In this document: piece after piece, positions 1 through 8,852 of the stretch
Layout of the letters: every line of letters begins with the position of its first letter
How positions within the stretch are numbered: position 1 is the first letter of the stretch
Assembly (NCBI RefSeq): GCF_024204685.1
Contig: NZ_CP100350.1
Span: 744,001-808,000, forward strand
Direction: 5' to 3'
Source of the DNA: Gilvimarinus sp. DA14
GTDB lineage: Bacteria > Pseudomonadota > Gammaproteobacteria > Pseudomonadales > Cellvibrionaceae
DNA length: 64,000 nucleotides
Made by a program: the position numbers and the translations under genes
Notes under the pieces: generated by a model
Told to the model about the DNA's origin: nothing
Databases searched by the model: none
The model's input: the letters and a program-made list of their open reading frames with translations, nothing else

Positions 1-275
1 CTTTGTTGTAACTGCTGCTTGTGGGTTTGCGCCAAGGCTACCAGGTGTTGATTTTGCTCGCCGAGCTGCTGCAGTCGCCGGCTCAGTGCCAGGCTCTCAT
101 CCTGTGGCAAAGACTCTACGGCTAACTCATTAAGCTGAGCGAGCAGCCGATCGCGAACAGCCAGCTCGCGATTAAACTCATCCCATTCGCCAGATACAGC
201 GCATTTTGCCAAACGGGCGTTGACCCGCTCAGCCTGATCGATAATTGACGACCATCTCGCAGCACTGTCACTCAC
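1..275 (-). CDS. FliT-like flagellar protein (partial, C-terminus outside window)
   Basis: The open frame begins with a GTG 12 bases after the flgL stop, with GGAG just upstream, and runs off the left edge; about 91 residues are visible. They are predicted helical and rich in Glu, Gln, Arg and Leu, with a short segment containing GEWDEF followed by a dense heptad-like region. This resembles the small export chaperones of the FliT type, which bind the filament cap protein FliD, and the position directly after flgL fits a late flagellar gene. The family call rests on pattern alone and the C-terminus is not seen; a generic flagellar coiled-coil protein is the alternative. Confidence 0.5.
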   Translation of the reverse strand, partial: MSDSAARWSSIIDQAERVNARLAKCAVSGEWDEFNRELAVRDRLLAQLNELAVESLPQDESLALSRRLQQLGEQNQHLVALAQTHKQQLQQ

Positions 276-287
276 ACGGGGCTCCGG

Positions 288-1544
288 TTAAGAGATATAA
301 CTAAACAGCGATAAACTGGCGACTTTGACAAAGCTTTTCTGCGCCGCCGAAAGCACTAACTCTTGCATTTCCAAACGGGTGGAGGCCTCAGCATAGTCAA
401 GCGCTTCGAGATCGTTCAGTACAATTTCGGTGTACAGCTTACTGTCGATATTCTGTTCGCGCGTACTTTCCAGCGTATTCAGCCGTGCACCAACCTCGCC
501 CTGTACAACCGAAATATTGGTTACCGAGTTTTCCAGGTTAGCCAGGGTTTGTGCTACAATTTCATCCAGGTACGCCTTGCTCTCGGGGGTTTCATCCACC
601 GCATCCATAGCCTGACTCAGGCGGGTTAAGGTGGTAGCCAGACTCTGCTTATTAGTGCTGGTTAAACTGAAACTATCGCCAGGCACAGTTCCGGCGCCCG
701 GATAGGGTTGACCGGTGATAGTAAAACTCGCCCCGGCCACCTCTATAGGTTGCCCACTGACAAAAGTTTGCTGATCATGGCCCGGCATCACCAGGCCGGT
801 AGTGCGATTAGTAATGGTGTAAACCGTCTCTCCTGCCACCTCGCTAAAGGACACGAGCAGGTTATCAGGGTATAGCTCGTCAAAACTGTCCTGATCCGTC
901 ACTCGGCCCACGCTGATACGAGCAGCGGGCTCAGAGCGGTTGTTCGGGTTGGCCTCGGTAAAAAAAGTGGTGTTTTCACTGGGAATATCCATAAACACCC
1001 TTTTGCCGGAATCGCTAACGTCCACCGCGACACTGCCCGAGGCGTTAATTTGCCGCTGGCCCTCGTCGCCATGATAGCTAAACTGCCCTTCCGCATTGCG
1101 GGTAAATGGCTGAGTACTGCCCTGGTAGCCGGCAAATATGTACTGCCCGGCGGCATTGCGGGTGTTTTGTAAGTTCAGTAACTCATCGATACGGCTATTG
1201 GTTTCAGCCACCAGAGCCTTGTAATCATTAGGCGTCAGCACTGCCGTATTACCAGCGCTGACCGCCAGCTCTTGCATCCGCTGCACCAGTGTCAATACGC
1301 TGTTGAGAGCTGTTTCTTCAAGGTTAAGGCTGTTTTCGGCTACATCAATGTTTTTGATGTACTGGTCAATACGCGACACTTCTTCATTCAATTGAAGAAT
1401 TTGGGTCGCCGCAACCGGGTCGTCCGCTGGACTCAGGATACGCTTACCCGAAGCCATCTGCTCCTGAGTTTTGGTCAACGCCGTTTGGGCATTGTTCATG
1501 CCGATATTAGCGATATTGTATATTTGCGATGTTGCCACACGCAT
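288..1544 (-). CDS. flgL: Flagellar hook-filament junction protein FlgL (HAP3)
   Basis: FlgL is the second junction protein between hook and filament and is exported by the flagellar type III system. The 418-residue product starts MRVATSQIY and has the flagellin-like N-terminal D0/D1 helices (QMASGKRILSPADDPVAA) and a matching C-terminal helical segment (ALDYAEASTRLEMQELVL). It is longer than the enteric protein (about 317 aa); the extra length is a beta-rich middle at roughly residues 185-300. It follows flgK with a short gap made of small repeats and precedes a FliT-like gene. No promoter is evident directly upstream, so it is probably read through from flgK. Confidence 0.96.
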   Translation of the reverse strand: MRVATSQIYNIANIGMNNAQTALTKTQEQMASGKRILSPADDPVAATQILQLNEEVSRIDQYIKNIDVAENSLNLEETALNSVLTLVQRMQELAVSAGNTAVLTPNDYKALVAETNSRIDELLNLQNTRNAAGQYIFAGYQGSTQPFTRNAEGQFSYHGDEGQRQINASGSVAVDVSDSGKRVFMDIPSENTTFFTEANPNNRSEPAARISVGRVTDQDSFDELYPDNLLVSFSEVAGETVYTITNRTTGLVMPGHDQQTFVSGQPIEVAGASFTITGQPYPGAGTVPGDSFSLTSTNKQSLATTLTRLSQAMDAVDETPESKAYLDEIVAQTLANLENSVTNISVVQGEVGARLNTLESTREQNIDSKLYTEIVLNDLEALDYAEASTRLEMQELVLSAAQKSFVKVASLSLFSYIS

Positions 1545-1573
1545 GGCTGCTACCTTTGCTTGGCTACTGAGTC

Positions 1574-1618
1574 GGTTAAATAGCGTTAATCGTTAAATAG
1601 CGTTAAATAGCGTTAATC
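1574..1618. repeat. Short direct repeats at the flgK 3' end
   Basis: A 17-base unit (gttaaatagcgttaatc) occurs at 1575-1591 and again at 1602-1618, with an extra copy of its first 10 bases between them. The second copy contains the last codons and stop of flgK (read on the minus strand), so the flgK tail has been duplicated into the flgK-flgL gap. Each copy read in the flgK frame ends in the same Asn-Ala-Ile-stop. Confidence 0.85.
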
Positions 1619-4317
1619 AGAGTATCGAACAATTCTCGGGCGACGGATATCACCCGCGCGTTAGCACTATAGGCCTGTTCAAATTTAATTAAATTGGCCG
1701 CTTCTTCATCTAGATTGACTCCCGAAATACTGTCTCGCAGTGCCTGAGTTTGCTCAAGTAAACTTTTACTGGCCTCGGTGTTGGTGTTCGATAAATTGCT
1801 CTTAGTGCCTACATCTTCCACCAGCCGGCCGTAAGCCTGGGCAAAACTCAACGAGTCGTCACCTATCGTTCCCTGCGTTTCTAAGGCGGCGAAGTTGAGG
1901 CCATTGCGGTTATCGTTGCTGGCGTCATTGTTGAAGTCGATAGTGAATATATCGCCCGCTTCCGGCTGACCTTTAATGCTCACCTGAAAGCCCATGTAAT
2001 TGGACTGGGCAAAATCGGGGGCCGAGCTGTCACCCAGCAAACGACTGTTGCCGGGTACCGTTTCCAGTTCAACGCCATCGGCCATTGTGATGTCTATGCG
2101 GCCGCCAACCGTGATGGCATTGTTGCCACCACCGGTGAGCGTTTGCGGCGCACCGCCCACATCGTCAGAGACAGCAACCGTATTAGCAGCGCCCTCCAAA
2201 CGGATATCGAGGTCGACGCCACTGGCGGCACTTAAAAACAGCTGTGGTTCTCCTGTGCCATCAGCGGTGACGCTGGCATACACCCCTAGCGCAGTGAGTG
2301 CCGGATTGGCATTAACCTGTTCGGCAATATACTGGTAGAACCCTAAGGCATCCGTATCCGGGTTTGGCACGCCAGTCGCGAGAGTGCCGGCCTCCTGTTC
2401 AACGAGACTTTCTCCATTAACAGTGATTTGCAGCGGATCGGTATAGGGTGTGCTCAGTGCCCCAATCGTGGCGGTTGTATGGGCGTTGGCCTCAACCCCA
2501 GCAATGGAGCTCAGCATCGCTGCCGTTTGCTGCGCCGAGGCACCGGGGCTGGTGAGTACTACCTGCTCTTGCTGCACGCCCGTTGTCGGGTCTGTGCGAC
2601 TAAATGTGTAGCGCTCCGCAGGGTAACTGTTACTTTGCGGTGCATCCGCTGGCGCCAGCGCGACGGGCTGTCTGCTGCCCAATCCCGTTGCGGTGCCGGT
2701 GCCTGAGACCAGCGTAGAACCGGAATCGGTACTGAAAATCGGGTTATCCAGGTTCGGCGTAAACTCCAAATTCGCCATAGGCGGATTCAATGGCACTGGG
2801 TTGTTGGGGTCTGAGTTGTCCAGCACATCGAAAGTCGTCGGCGAGGTAAAGCGAATCACCAGCGGCGGATTCAGCTCGCCGGGATTGGCAAACATCGGCA
2901 GAGTATTGCCTTGCGCATCGCTGACCTGCAATAAGTCACCGGCACTGACTATGCCGCTGCCGGTGTTGCCGCTTGAGGTGCCAGTGCGTATCGGCGATGC
3001 CAGGGCCAAGTCCTCAGGTCTTGATAGCAGCGCCTGAATATCCCGCGCGCCATTTTTGGTAGGCTGAATGGTAAAGCTGTCGCCGCCCTGAAAACTTCCC
3101 GACTCAAGATTCACGGTGACCCCGTCGAAACTGATTTCGACCGGAAAATTACCGGGCAAGAGTCCCTGCGCCACCACTTCATTATCGCTTTTGCGCGTAA
3201 CCACATAGTTACTTGAGCCCACCGGCAACTTAAGCGTGTAATCGCTAGTGGTCAGCTGGCTGACATCGTCAATAGTGACTGATACCTGACGATCGCTGGG
3301 CGGTGGATTATCTCCGTGCTGCACCCGGTTTTGAATTATGCTGGCATCATTAATATCGGCAAATAAGTTGGCTCCGTACTCGCCGTCCAAATCCAAGCCC
3401 TGGCTTTGCAAACGGTTAAATTCATCGGCCAGGGCAATAGCCACTCGGCCTAAATCATTCATGGATGGCTGCAATACGTCGTCGCGAAAACTCAGTAAGC
3501 CGCCTAACTTACCGCCGCTAATTTGATAAGTAACATCAGCACTTTGCGAACCGTTGCGCAGCTGAATTTGTCCAGTTCGGTCCACCGAGAAGCTGCCCAC
3601 ATTTGTGCCCACCACCAAGGACTGGCCGCTGCCGATATACACATTTACCTGACCGCCACCCGCCTCTACTGCCTGTACCGACACCAGCTCGGATAAGCTG
3701 CGCAGCGCCTCGTCACGTCTGTCCAGTAAATCATTGGGGCCGTTGGCCGAGCCCCCCGTCTGACTGATTTGGCGGTTCAAGTCAGCAATGGATTGCGCCA
3801 AGGTTGTGATTTGACCGGTTACGGTTGCCAGCTCGCTGTTCACATCACTTTGTAATGACTGCAGCCGACCGAACAGCTGATTAAAGCGCAGAGATAAACT
3901 CTCTGCCTGATCCACGAACAATTGTCGCGCCGGTGTAGAGGAAGGCTCATCCGCCGCATTTTGAATAGCGGAGAAAAACTTTTGCAGAGAGTTCGACAGC
4001 CCAGTGCTGCCGTCAGCAAACAAACTGTCAATTTTGCCAATATTCAGATTATAAGAAGCCAGCTGATTGTAGGCCGAGGTATCCATGCGCAACTGATTGT
4101 TGACAAACTGATCCACCACCCGCTCAATGGAGGTTGTGGTAACACCACTTCCGATATAACCGGCATTGCCAATAGACTGTTCCGGACGCGTGGCATTATT
4201 GACTTGCTGGCGACTGAAACCCGCCGTGTTTGCGTTTGAAATATTGTGCCCGGCGGTGCGAAGCGCATTTTGACTGGCCTGCAAACCGGATATGGCATTG
4301 GAAAGTAAACCACCCAT
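1603..4317 (-). CDS. flgK: Flagellar hook-associated protein FlgK (HAP1), enlarged
   Basis: FlgK is the first junction protein at the hook tip. The 904-residue product has the N-terminal rod/hook motif (ALRTAGHNISNANTAGFSRQ, about 17-36), helical D1 up to about residue 310, a beta-rich domain at about 345-420 ending in GGDSFTIQPT, and a C-terminal D0 helix (EEAANLIKFEQAYSANARVI). Enteric FlgK has about 547 residues; the excess lies between about 420 and 800. Residues about 565-763 are visibly homologous to an insertion in FlgE of the same cluster, sharing GASA-QTA, QTLT and VGG-I motifs. The gene starts 2 bases after the flgJ stop. Confidence 0.97.
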   Translation of the reverse strand: MGGLLSNAISGLQASQNALRTAGHNISNANTAGFSRQQVNNATRPEQSIGNAGYIGSGVTTTSIERVVDQFVNNQLRMDTSAYNQLASYNLNIGKIDSLFADGSTGLSNSLQKFFSAIQNAADEPSSTPARQLFVDQAESLSLRFNQLFGRLQSLQSDVNSELATVTGQITTLAQSIADLNRQISQTGGSANGPNDLLDRRDEALRSLSELVSVQAVEAGGGQVNVYIGSGQSLVVGTNVGSFSVDRTGQIQLRNGSQSADVTYQISGGKLGGLLSFRDDVLQPSMNDLGRVAIALADEFNRLQSQGLDLDGEYGANLFADINDASIIQNRVQHGDNPPPSDRQVSVTIDDVSQLTTSDYTLKLPVGSSNYVVTRKSDNEVVAQGLLPGNFPVEISFDGVTVNLESGSFQGGDSFTIQPTKNGARDIQALLSRPEDLALASPIRTGTSSGNTGSGIVSAGDLLQVSDAQGNTLPMFANPGELNPPLVIRFTSPTTFDVLDNSDPNNPVPLNPPMANLEFTPNLDNPIFSTDSGSTLVSGTGTATGLGSRQPVALAPADAPQSNSYPAERYTFSRTDPTTGVQQEQVVLTSPGASAQQTAAMLSSIAGVEANAHTTATIGALSTPYTDPLQITVNGESLVEQEAGTLATGVPNPDTDALGFYQYIAEQVNANPALTALGVYASVTADGTGEPQLFLSAASGVDLDIRLEGAANTVAVSDDVGGAPQTLTGGGNNAITVGGRIDITMADGVELETVPGNSRLLGDSSAPDFAQSNYMGFQVSIKGQPEAGDIFTIDFNNDASNDNRNGLNFAALETQGTIGDDSLSFAQAYGRLVEDVGTKSNLSNTNTEASKSLLEQTQALRDSISGVNLDEEAANLIKFEQAYSANARVISVARELFDTLINAI

Positions 4318-4319
4318 GA

Positions 4320-5231
4320 TTAACCCTCACCCGTACTGGTAGCCGTATCCAAACGCTGCATAATGGCTTGAATTTTTTCGGCGTAATCCGGATCTGTGGC
4401 ATAGCCCGCCCGCTGCAGCTGCTCGGCAAACATAGCGCCGTCTTTACCCGCTGCCAGTGCTTCGCGATAGCGGGGTTTACGCATTAAATCTACAAAATCA
4501 GAAAAGCTTTCGAATAGCGAGTTATAACGACGAAATTCAGCTTTTTCTGTGTAAGGGGTGTTGTTTTCATACTCAGTGGTGTTGTGGCTAACCACATCCC
4601 CTTGCCAACCGCCACTGGCTTTAATATTAAACAGATTAAAAGAACTGTTACCCTGCGGGTCACGCAACACATGTTTGCCCCAGCCGGTTTCCAGTGCTGC
4701 CTGTGCCATCAGTGCTTTTGCGTCTACACCCAAGACTTCGGCGGCCCAGTTGGCGTAGGGCTTAATGCTCTGCACAAAATTGTCCGGATGCTCTGCGCCT
4801 TGTTTGCCAGCCGCGCGGCTCGCAGCCACCTGCGGTAAAACCTCGTCGGTACGGTTTATGTTGCTACTGGCAACCTCTGATACGGTAGACTTTTGCTCGC
4901 CATAGCTCTGTTGTAGCTGCTGATAAAGAGCGTCGGCAAGCCCCATGCCCCGCCCCTGGGTCAGCTCGAGAGAGAGTTGCTGATCCAACATTTGCTGATA
5001 AAACTGGCTTTCCGACGAATTAAGAAAGTTGTCTTCAGAAAAGGCTTCACTCGCCGCCCGCATGCTTTTAAACATCTGCTGCACGAACATGGCCTCAAAC
5101 TGCTGCGCCACCGCTTTCAGTGCTTGCGGGTCGTCATTGCGGCCCATTTTGCGCACCGCATCCAAACCAGCACTGTTAAAGAAAGTGTCTTGCGCGTTTT
5201 GTTCGATTAAGCCGCTGCTGATGCTTTTCAT
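4320..5231 (-). CDS. flgJ: Flagellar rod assembly protein / peptidoglycan hydrolase FlgJ
   Basis: FlgJ caps the growing rod and opens the peptidoglycan layer. The 303-residue product has both parts: an N-terminal rod-binding domain (about 30-110, with AVAQQFEAMFVQQMFKSMR) and a C-terminal glucosaminidase domain (about 155-295) with the catalytic-type Glu181 in AQAALETGWGKH. The start codon overlaps the flgI stop by one base, indicating translational coupling. This two-domain form is usual for beta- and gammaproteobacteria. Confidence 0.97.
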   Translation of the reverse strand: MKSISSGLIEQNAQDTFFNSAGLDAVRKMGRNDDPQALKAVAQQFEAMFVQQMFKSMRAASEAFSEDNFLNSSESQFYQQMLDQQLSLELTQGRGMGLADALYQQLQQSYGEQKSTVSEVASSNINRTDEVLPQVAASRAAGKQGAEHPDNFVQSIKPYANWAAEVLGVDAKALMAQAALETGWGKHVLRDPQGNSSFNLFNIKASGGWQGDVVSHNTTEYENNTPYTEKAEFRRYNSLFESFSDFVDLMRKPRYREALAAGKDGAMFAEQLQRAGYATDPDYAEKIQAIMQRLDTATSTGEG

Positions 5232-6331
5232 TAAATCACCATTAAATCGGCCTTTAAGGCGCCGGATTGTTTTAACGCTTCGAGTATGGCCATTAAATCC
5301 GCAGGCGATGCACCCACGTTGTTCACGCTTTTCACAATGTCCTCTAAGGTTGCGCCCGGTGCGAATTTAAACATCGGGTTCACTTCCTCATCGATTTCCA
5401 CGCCCGAGTTTGGTGTTACCACAGTTTCCGCGCCACGGGTGAATGGGCCAGGCTGGCTAACCTCATAATCTTCAGAGATAGACACGGTTAATCGTCCGTG
5501 GGTAATTGCAACGGGTGATACGCGCACATGCTGACCAACCACGATAGTGCCAGTGCGCGAATTAATCACCACGCGGGCCGGTTCTTCGCCAGGGGTTACT
5601 TCTATGTTCTCTAACAAGGCGAGAAAATCGACGCGCTGCGCCGGATCAACCGGAGCGTTTACGCGCACCGAAACGGCATCCATGGGCTTGGCCACTTCGG
5701 GGCCTAGCATGTCGTTTACCGCGCGGGCCAGACGGTTGGCGGTGGTAAAATCCGGATGGTGTAAATTAAACACAATGGGCTGTCCTGCAGCGAAGTTATT
5801 GGGTACCACCCGCTCCACTAGTGCGCCGCCGGGAATGCGCCCTACACTTGGCACGTTGACGGTAATGCTGGAGCCATCTGCGCCCTCGGCACCAAAGCCG
5901 CCTACCACTAAACTACCCTGCGCCACCGCGTAAGTATTGCCATCCACACCTTTAAGTTCTGACATCAGCAGGCTACCGCCGCGCAAACTTTTCGCATTAC
6001 TAATGGACGACACGGTTACATCCAGCTTTTGCCCGGGCTTTGAGAAAGGCGGCAGTTCGGCCTGAATCATCACCGCAGCGACGTTTTTCATTTGCATCCG
6101 CGTGCCCTCGGGAATGGTGATACCAAACTGCTTCAACATGTTGTTGAACGATTGCGTGGTGAACGGACTTTGCGTAGTTTGATCGCCTGTACCATCCAAG
6201 CCCACAACCAGGCCATAACCAATCAGCTGGTTGGTTCTGACCCCGGCTACCGAGGCAATATCTTTAATCCGTTCCGCCGCCGCGCTGACGGGTAAAAGAA
6301 CAATACAGACAACCGCAAGAAGCTTTTTCAT
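5231..6331 (-). CDS. flgI: Flagellar P-ring protein FlgI
   Basis: FlgI forms the periplasmic P ring of the basal body bushing. I place the start at the ATG at 6331, which gives a 366-residue precursor with a signal peptide ([19 protein letters not shown], cut near residue 20) followed by the typical [32 protein letters not shown] longer upstream frame exists but would bury the signal peptide. The C-terminus ([21 protein letters not shown]) is characteristic. It lies 10 bases after flgH and overlaps flgJ by one base. Confidence 0.97.
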   Translation of the reverse strand: MKKLLAVVCIVLLPVSAAAERIKDIASVAGVRTNQLIGYGLVVGLDGTGDQTTQSPFTTQSFNNMLKQFGITIPEGTRMQMKNVAAVMIQAELPPFSKPGQKLDVTVSSISNAKSLRGGSLLMSELKGVDGNTYAVAQGSLVVGGFGAEGADGSSITVNVPSVGRIPGGALVERVVPNNFAAGQPIVFNLHHPDFTTANRLARAVNDMLGPEVAKPMDAVSVRVNAPVDPAQRVDFLALLENIEVTPGEEPARVVINSRTGTIVVGQHVRVSPVAITHGRLTVSISEDYEVSQPGPFTRGAETVVTPNSGVEIDEEVNPMFKFAPGATLEDIVKSVNNVGASPADLMAILEALKQSGALKADLMVI

Positions 6332-6341
6332 AAGTGATTCC

Positions 6342-7028
6342 TTAAAACGGCCAGTAGCCACTGTTAAAGAACTTGGATAGCCAGCCCATATTCTGAGAGT
6401 TAGCCAGCTCACCCGTACCGCTATAAGAAATTTGCGCATTGGCAAGTCGAGTCGATGAAACCGTATTTTGTGGAGAAATATCCTCGGGGCGCAGTATGCC
6501 GCTGATGCGAATAAACTCATCGCCACGATTCAATGTCATCCACTTTTCACCGCGTACAATCAGGTTACCGTTAGGCAGAACATCCGCCACTGTCACAGCG
6601 ATACTGCCGGTTAGGCTATTGCTTTGGTCTGCACCGGCGTCCCCGGTAAAATCGCGGTCCTGATTAATGCTGGTATCGAAAGGCGAGCCATTCAGTGTCG
6701 GTGTCATACCAAAAATGGTGCCGGCTGGCAGATTGGTAGAACTTTCTTTACTGACATTCACGCCCGAGCTTTTACTGGATACGGTGCGCTCACTCAACAT
6801 GATGGTGATAATATCGCCTACATTGCGCGCTTTCGTATCGGTAAATAGACTCATGCCCTGCGTAGGCTGATAAAGCGAGCCGTTAGTGGTAGTTGGCTCT
6901 TTTGCGTGAGACGAAACTGTCGGTGCATAGTAAGGGTCCCCCGGGGTGGGGCGCGGCCCAGTAGCGCAGGCTGACACCACCAGCGCGGCAACAACAATAC
7001 TGGCTTTTTGTAGTTTTCGCTCAAGCAT
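6342..7028 (-). CDS. flgH: Flagellar L-ring lipoprotein FlgH
   Basis: FlgH forms the outer-membrane L ring. The 228-residue precursor has a lipoprotein signal with lipobox VSAC (Cys21). Conserved FlgH features follow: [17 protein letters not shown], the SxxTSxxS-like [12 protein letters not shown] stretch, [24 protein letters not shown] and a C-terminal [14 protein letters not shown]. Gene order F-G-H-I-J is canonical, and the gap to flgG is 16 bases. Confidence 0.97.
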   Translation of the reverse strand: MLERKLQKASIVVAALVVSACATGPRPTPGDPYYAPTVSSHAKEPTTTNGSLYQPTQGMSLFTDTKARNVGDIITIMLSERTVSSKSSGVNVSKESSTNLPAGTIFGMTPTLNGSPFDTSINQDRDFTGDAGADQSNSLTGSIAVTVADVLPNGNLIVRGEKWMTLNRGDEFIRISGILRPEDISPQNTVSSTRLANAQISYSGTGELANSQNMGWLSKFFNSGYWPF

Positions 7029-7044
7029 GACTAAACCTCAACCC

Positions 7045-7830
7045 TTAAAGTGTTTGGGTGATGTACTGCAGCATTTGATCAGCAGTGGACACCACTTTTG
7101 AATTGAGCTCGTACGCGCGCTGGGTGGTAATCATATCCACCATCTCTTGCACGATCTCAACATTGGAGTTTTCCAACATGCCTTGCTGAATGCTGCCCAT
7201 ACCGTTTTCGGCGGGCGCACCAATCAGCGGATTGCCGCTGGCTACACTTTCCAAAAACAGATTGCCACCAATGGCTTGCAAGCCGGCAGGGTTAACAAAA
7301 TCGGCCAACAAGATATCGCCCAACTGCTGAGGTTCTACTTCGCCCTCCACAAAAGCACTGACGACGCCATCATTACTGATGGTAATTTTGCTGGCGTTCT
7401 CGGGCACGTTAATGGCCGGATCAAGGAGCAGCCCGTCGGCGTTTACCAGCTGCCCTTCCCCGTTAATCTGCAACTGACCATTGCGGGTGTAGGCGATGGT
7501 GCCGTCAGGTCGCAACACTTGTAAAAAACCGCGGCCGTTAATGGCAACATCCAGTGCCTGATCGGTCACCTGCAAGCTACCTTCGGTAAACTGCTTTTGT
7601 GTGCCGACAACGCGAACCCCGGTACCCAGCTGCAACCCTGATGGCAACTGATTGTCCTGATTGGCCTGAGCGCCAGGCTGGCGCTGGGTTTGATATAGCA
7701 GGTCTTCAAAGGTAACGCGATCACGTTTAAAACCCACAGTGCCCACATTCGCTAAGTTGTTAGAGATTGTGGTCAGCTGTTTGTCCTGCGCTGTGAGCCC
7801 GGTTTTACTGACATAAAGTGCAGCGTGCAT
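7045..7830 (-). CDS. flgG: Flagellar distal rod protein FlgG
   Basis: FlgG builds the distal rod. The 261-residue product matches the usual length. It starts MHAALYVSKTGLTAQDKQLTTISNNLANVGTVG-like, with the rod-protein motif near residues 20-35, has the central RVVGTQKQFTEGSLQ region, and ends in the C-terminal motif NSNVEIVQEMVDMITTQRAYELNSK (split here by the 20-residue limit in reading: NVEIVQEMVDMITTQRAYE). It sits 37 bases downstream of flgF and is probably co-transcribed from the sigma-54 promoter upstream of flgF. Confidence 0.97.
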   Translation of the reverse strand: MHAALYVSKTGLTAQDKQLTTISNNLANVGTVGFKRDRVTFEDLLYQTQRQPGAQANQDNQLPSGLQLGTGVRVVGTQKQFTEGSLQVTDQALDVAINGRGFLQVLRPDGTIAYTRNGQLQINGEGQLVNADGLLLDPAINVPENASKITISNDGVVSAFVEGEVEPQQLGDILLADFVNPAGLQAIGGNLFLESVASGNPLIGAPAENGMGSIQQGMLENSNVEIVQEMVDMITTQRAYELNSKVVSTADQMLQYITQTL

Positions 7831-7867
7831 GGTGGTAACCTCGTGTTATGACAAATTGAAAGATCGC

Positions 7868-8611
7868 TTAAGAGACCTGTAGCAGGCGTGCTGAACTTTC
7901 AGATTGTTCTTGTACTGTCTTCATCAGCTTGACTTGAAGCTCATACTGACGCGACAAACTTAAAATTTCGGTAAATGCTTCCACGGCATTTACATTGCTG
8001 CCCTCCAGCGCGCCGCTGATGACTTGAACATCCGCGTCGGCTTGCAACACCGGAACCTCACCATGGCGAAACAAACCATCGGCAAACTTTTCCATTTGCG
8101 CCGGATCCGGGTTAACCAGCTTAAGCCTATCGACCTCTACCAGCGTTTCCGGGCCTTCACCCTGAGCGACAATTGACAAGGTGCCATCGTTACCGATGGA
8201 GACTTTTTCAACCGGAGGCAGTGCAATTGGGCCGTTGTTGCCGTACACCAACAAACCATTACCGGTACGTAGCAAACCGTTGGCATCCAGCTGTAAATCG
8301 CCCGCGCGAGTGTAGGCTTCGCCACCGTCTGGGCTTTGCACCGCGAGAAAGCCATTGCCGTTAATCGCGACATCCAGGTCCCGCCCTGTTTGCTTGAGCG
8401 GGCCTTGGTCAAAATTCGTTGCTGGTGATTCACTCAGGGCGTAGGCGCGAGTGGGATGACCATCACCGTAATAGACCGACATAGAGCGGGCCTGGGCAAA
8501 ATCGGCTCGGAAGCCGGTGGTATTCACATTGGCCATATTATTGGCGTGATTGGCCTGGGCTTTCATGTTGTGCTTGGCCCCGGTCATGGCAATGTAGAGC
8601 GCTTTGTCCAT
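7868..8611 (-). CDS. flgF: Flagellar proximal rod protein FlgF
   Basis: FlgF is one of the proximal rod subunits. I choose the ATG at 8611 (MDKALYIAMTGAKHNMKAQ), giving 247 residues, the family length; a longer frame reaching 8695 would run across the sigma-54 promoter at 8672-8687 and is unlikely. The rod motif ANHANNMANVNTTGFRAD is at residues 22-39, and the C-terminal EGSNVNAVEAFTEILSLSRQ is typical. It is the first gene of the flgFGHIJKL transcription unit. Confidence 0.96.
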   Translation of the reverse strand: MDKALYIAMTGAKHNMKAQANHANNMANVNTTGFRADFAQARSMSVYYGDGHPTRAYALSESPATNFDQGPLKQTGRDLDVAINGNGFLAVQSPDGGEAYTRAGDLQLDANGLLRTGNGLLVYGNNGPIALPPVEKVSIGNDGTLSIVAQGEGPETLVEVDRLKLVNPDPAQMEKFADGLFRHGEVPVLQADADVQVISGALEGSNVNAVEAFTEILSLSRQYELQVKLMKTVQEQSESSARLLQVS

Positions 8612-8671
8612 GGTTGACTCCGCTGGTTTTTTGTCGCTTTGACTAACAAAAGTGTGTTCTGAAGGGGATAC

Positions 8672-8687
8672 AGCAAGCGCTGTGCCA
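8672..8687 (-). promoter_or_regulatory. Sigma-54 promoter of flgF operon
   Basis: Read on the minus strand the site is TGGCACAGCGCTTGCT, a full match to the RpoN consensus TGGCAC-N5-TTGC with correct GG-to-GC spacing. It lies about 60 bases upstream of the flgF start. This is expected for class II/III flagellar genes under FleQ/FleR-type activators in pseudomonad-like hierarchies. Confidence 0.88.
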
Positions 8688-8807
8688 GCGCGCAAAAACA
8701 GGCGGATAAATATTTTTATTCAAATAAAATCAGACAGTTACTGAAAGCCCCAACAGACTAACAACAACACAAGAAATGAATACCGATACTTCAGTAGGAA
8801 GGAAATG

Positions 8808-8849
8808 GCAGCGGCGGCAAAGGGCTTCCGCCCCATTGCCGCCTGCTGC
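8808..8849 (-). terminator. Strong hairpin just after flgE (possible terminator)
   Basis: Three bases after the flgE stop lies an interrupted inverted repeat: GCAGC-GGCGGCAA pairs with TTGCCGCC-T-GCTGC with a one-base bulge, and inside it GGGC-TTCC-GCCC forms a second stem. The sequence after it on the minus strand is pyrimidine-rich but not a clean T run. It may end or stabilise the flgBCDE transcript, which is consistent with flgF having its own promoter. Confidence 0.5.
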
Positions 8850-8852
8850 AAA

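Noticed and set aside
8612-8695. N-terminal extension of FlgF up to 8695
   Set aside because: It would place the sigma-54 promoter inside the gene; the family N-terminus begins at the ATG at 8611.
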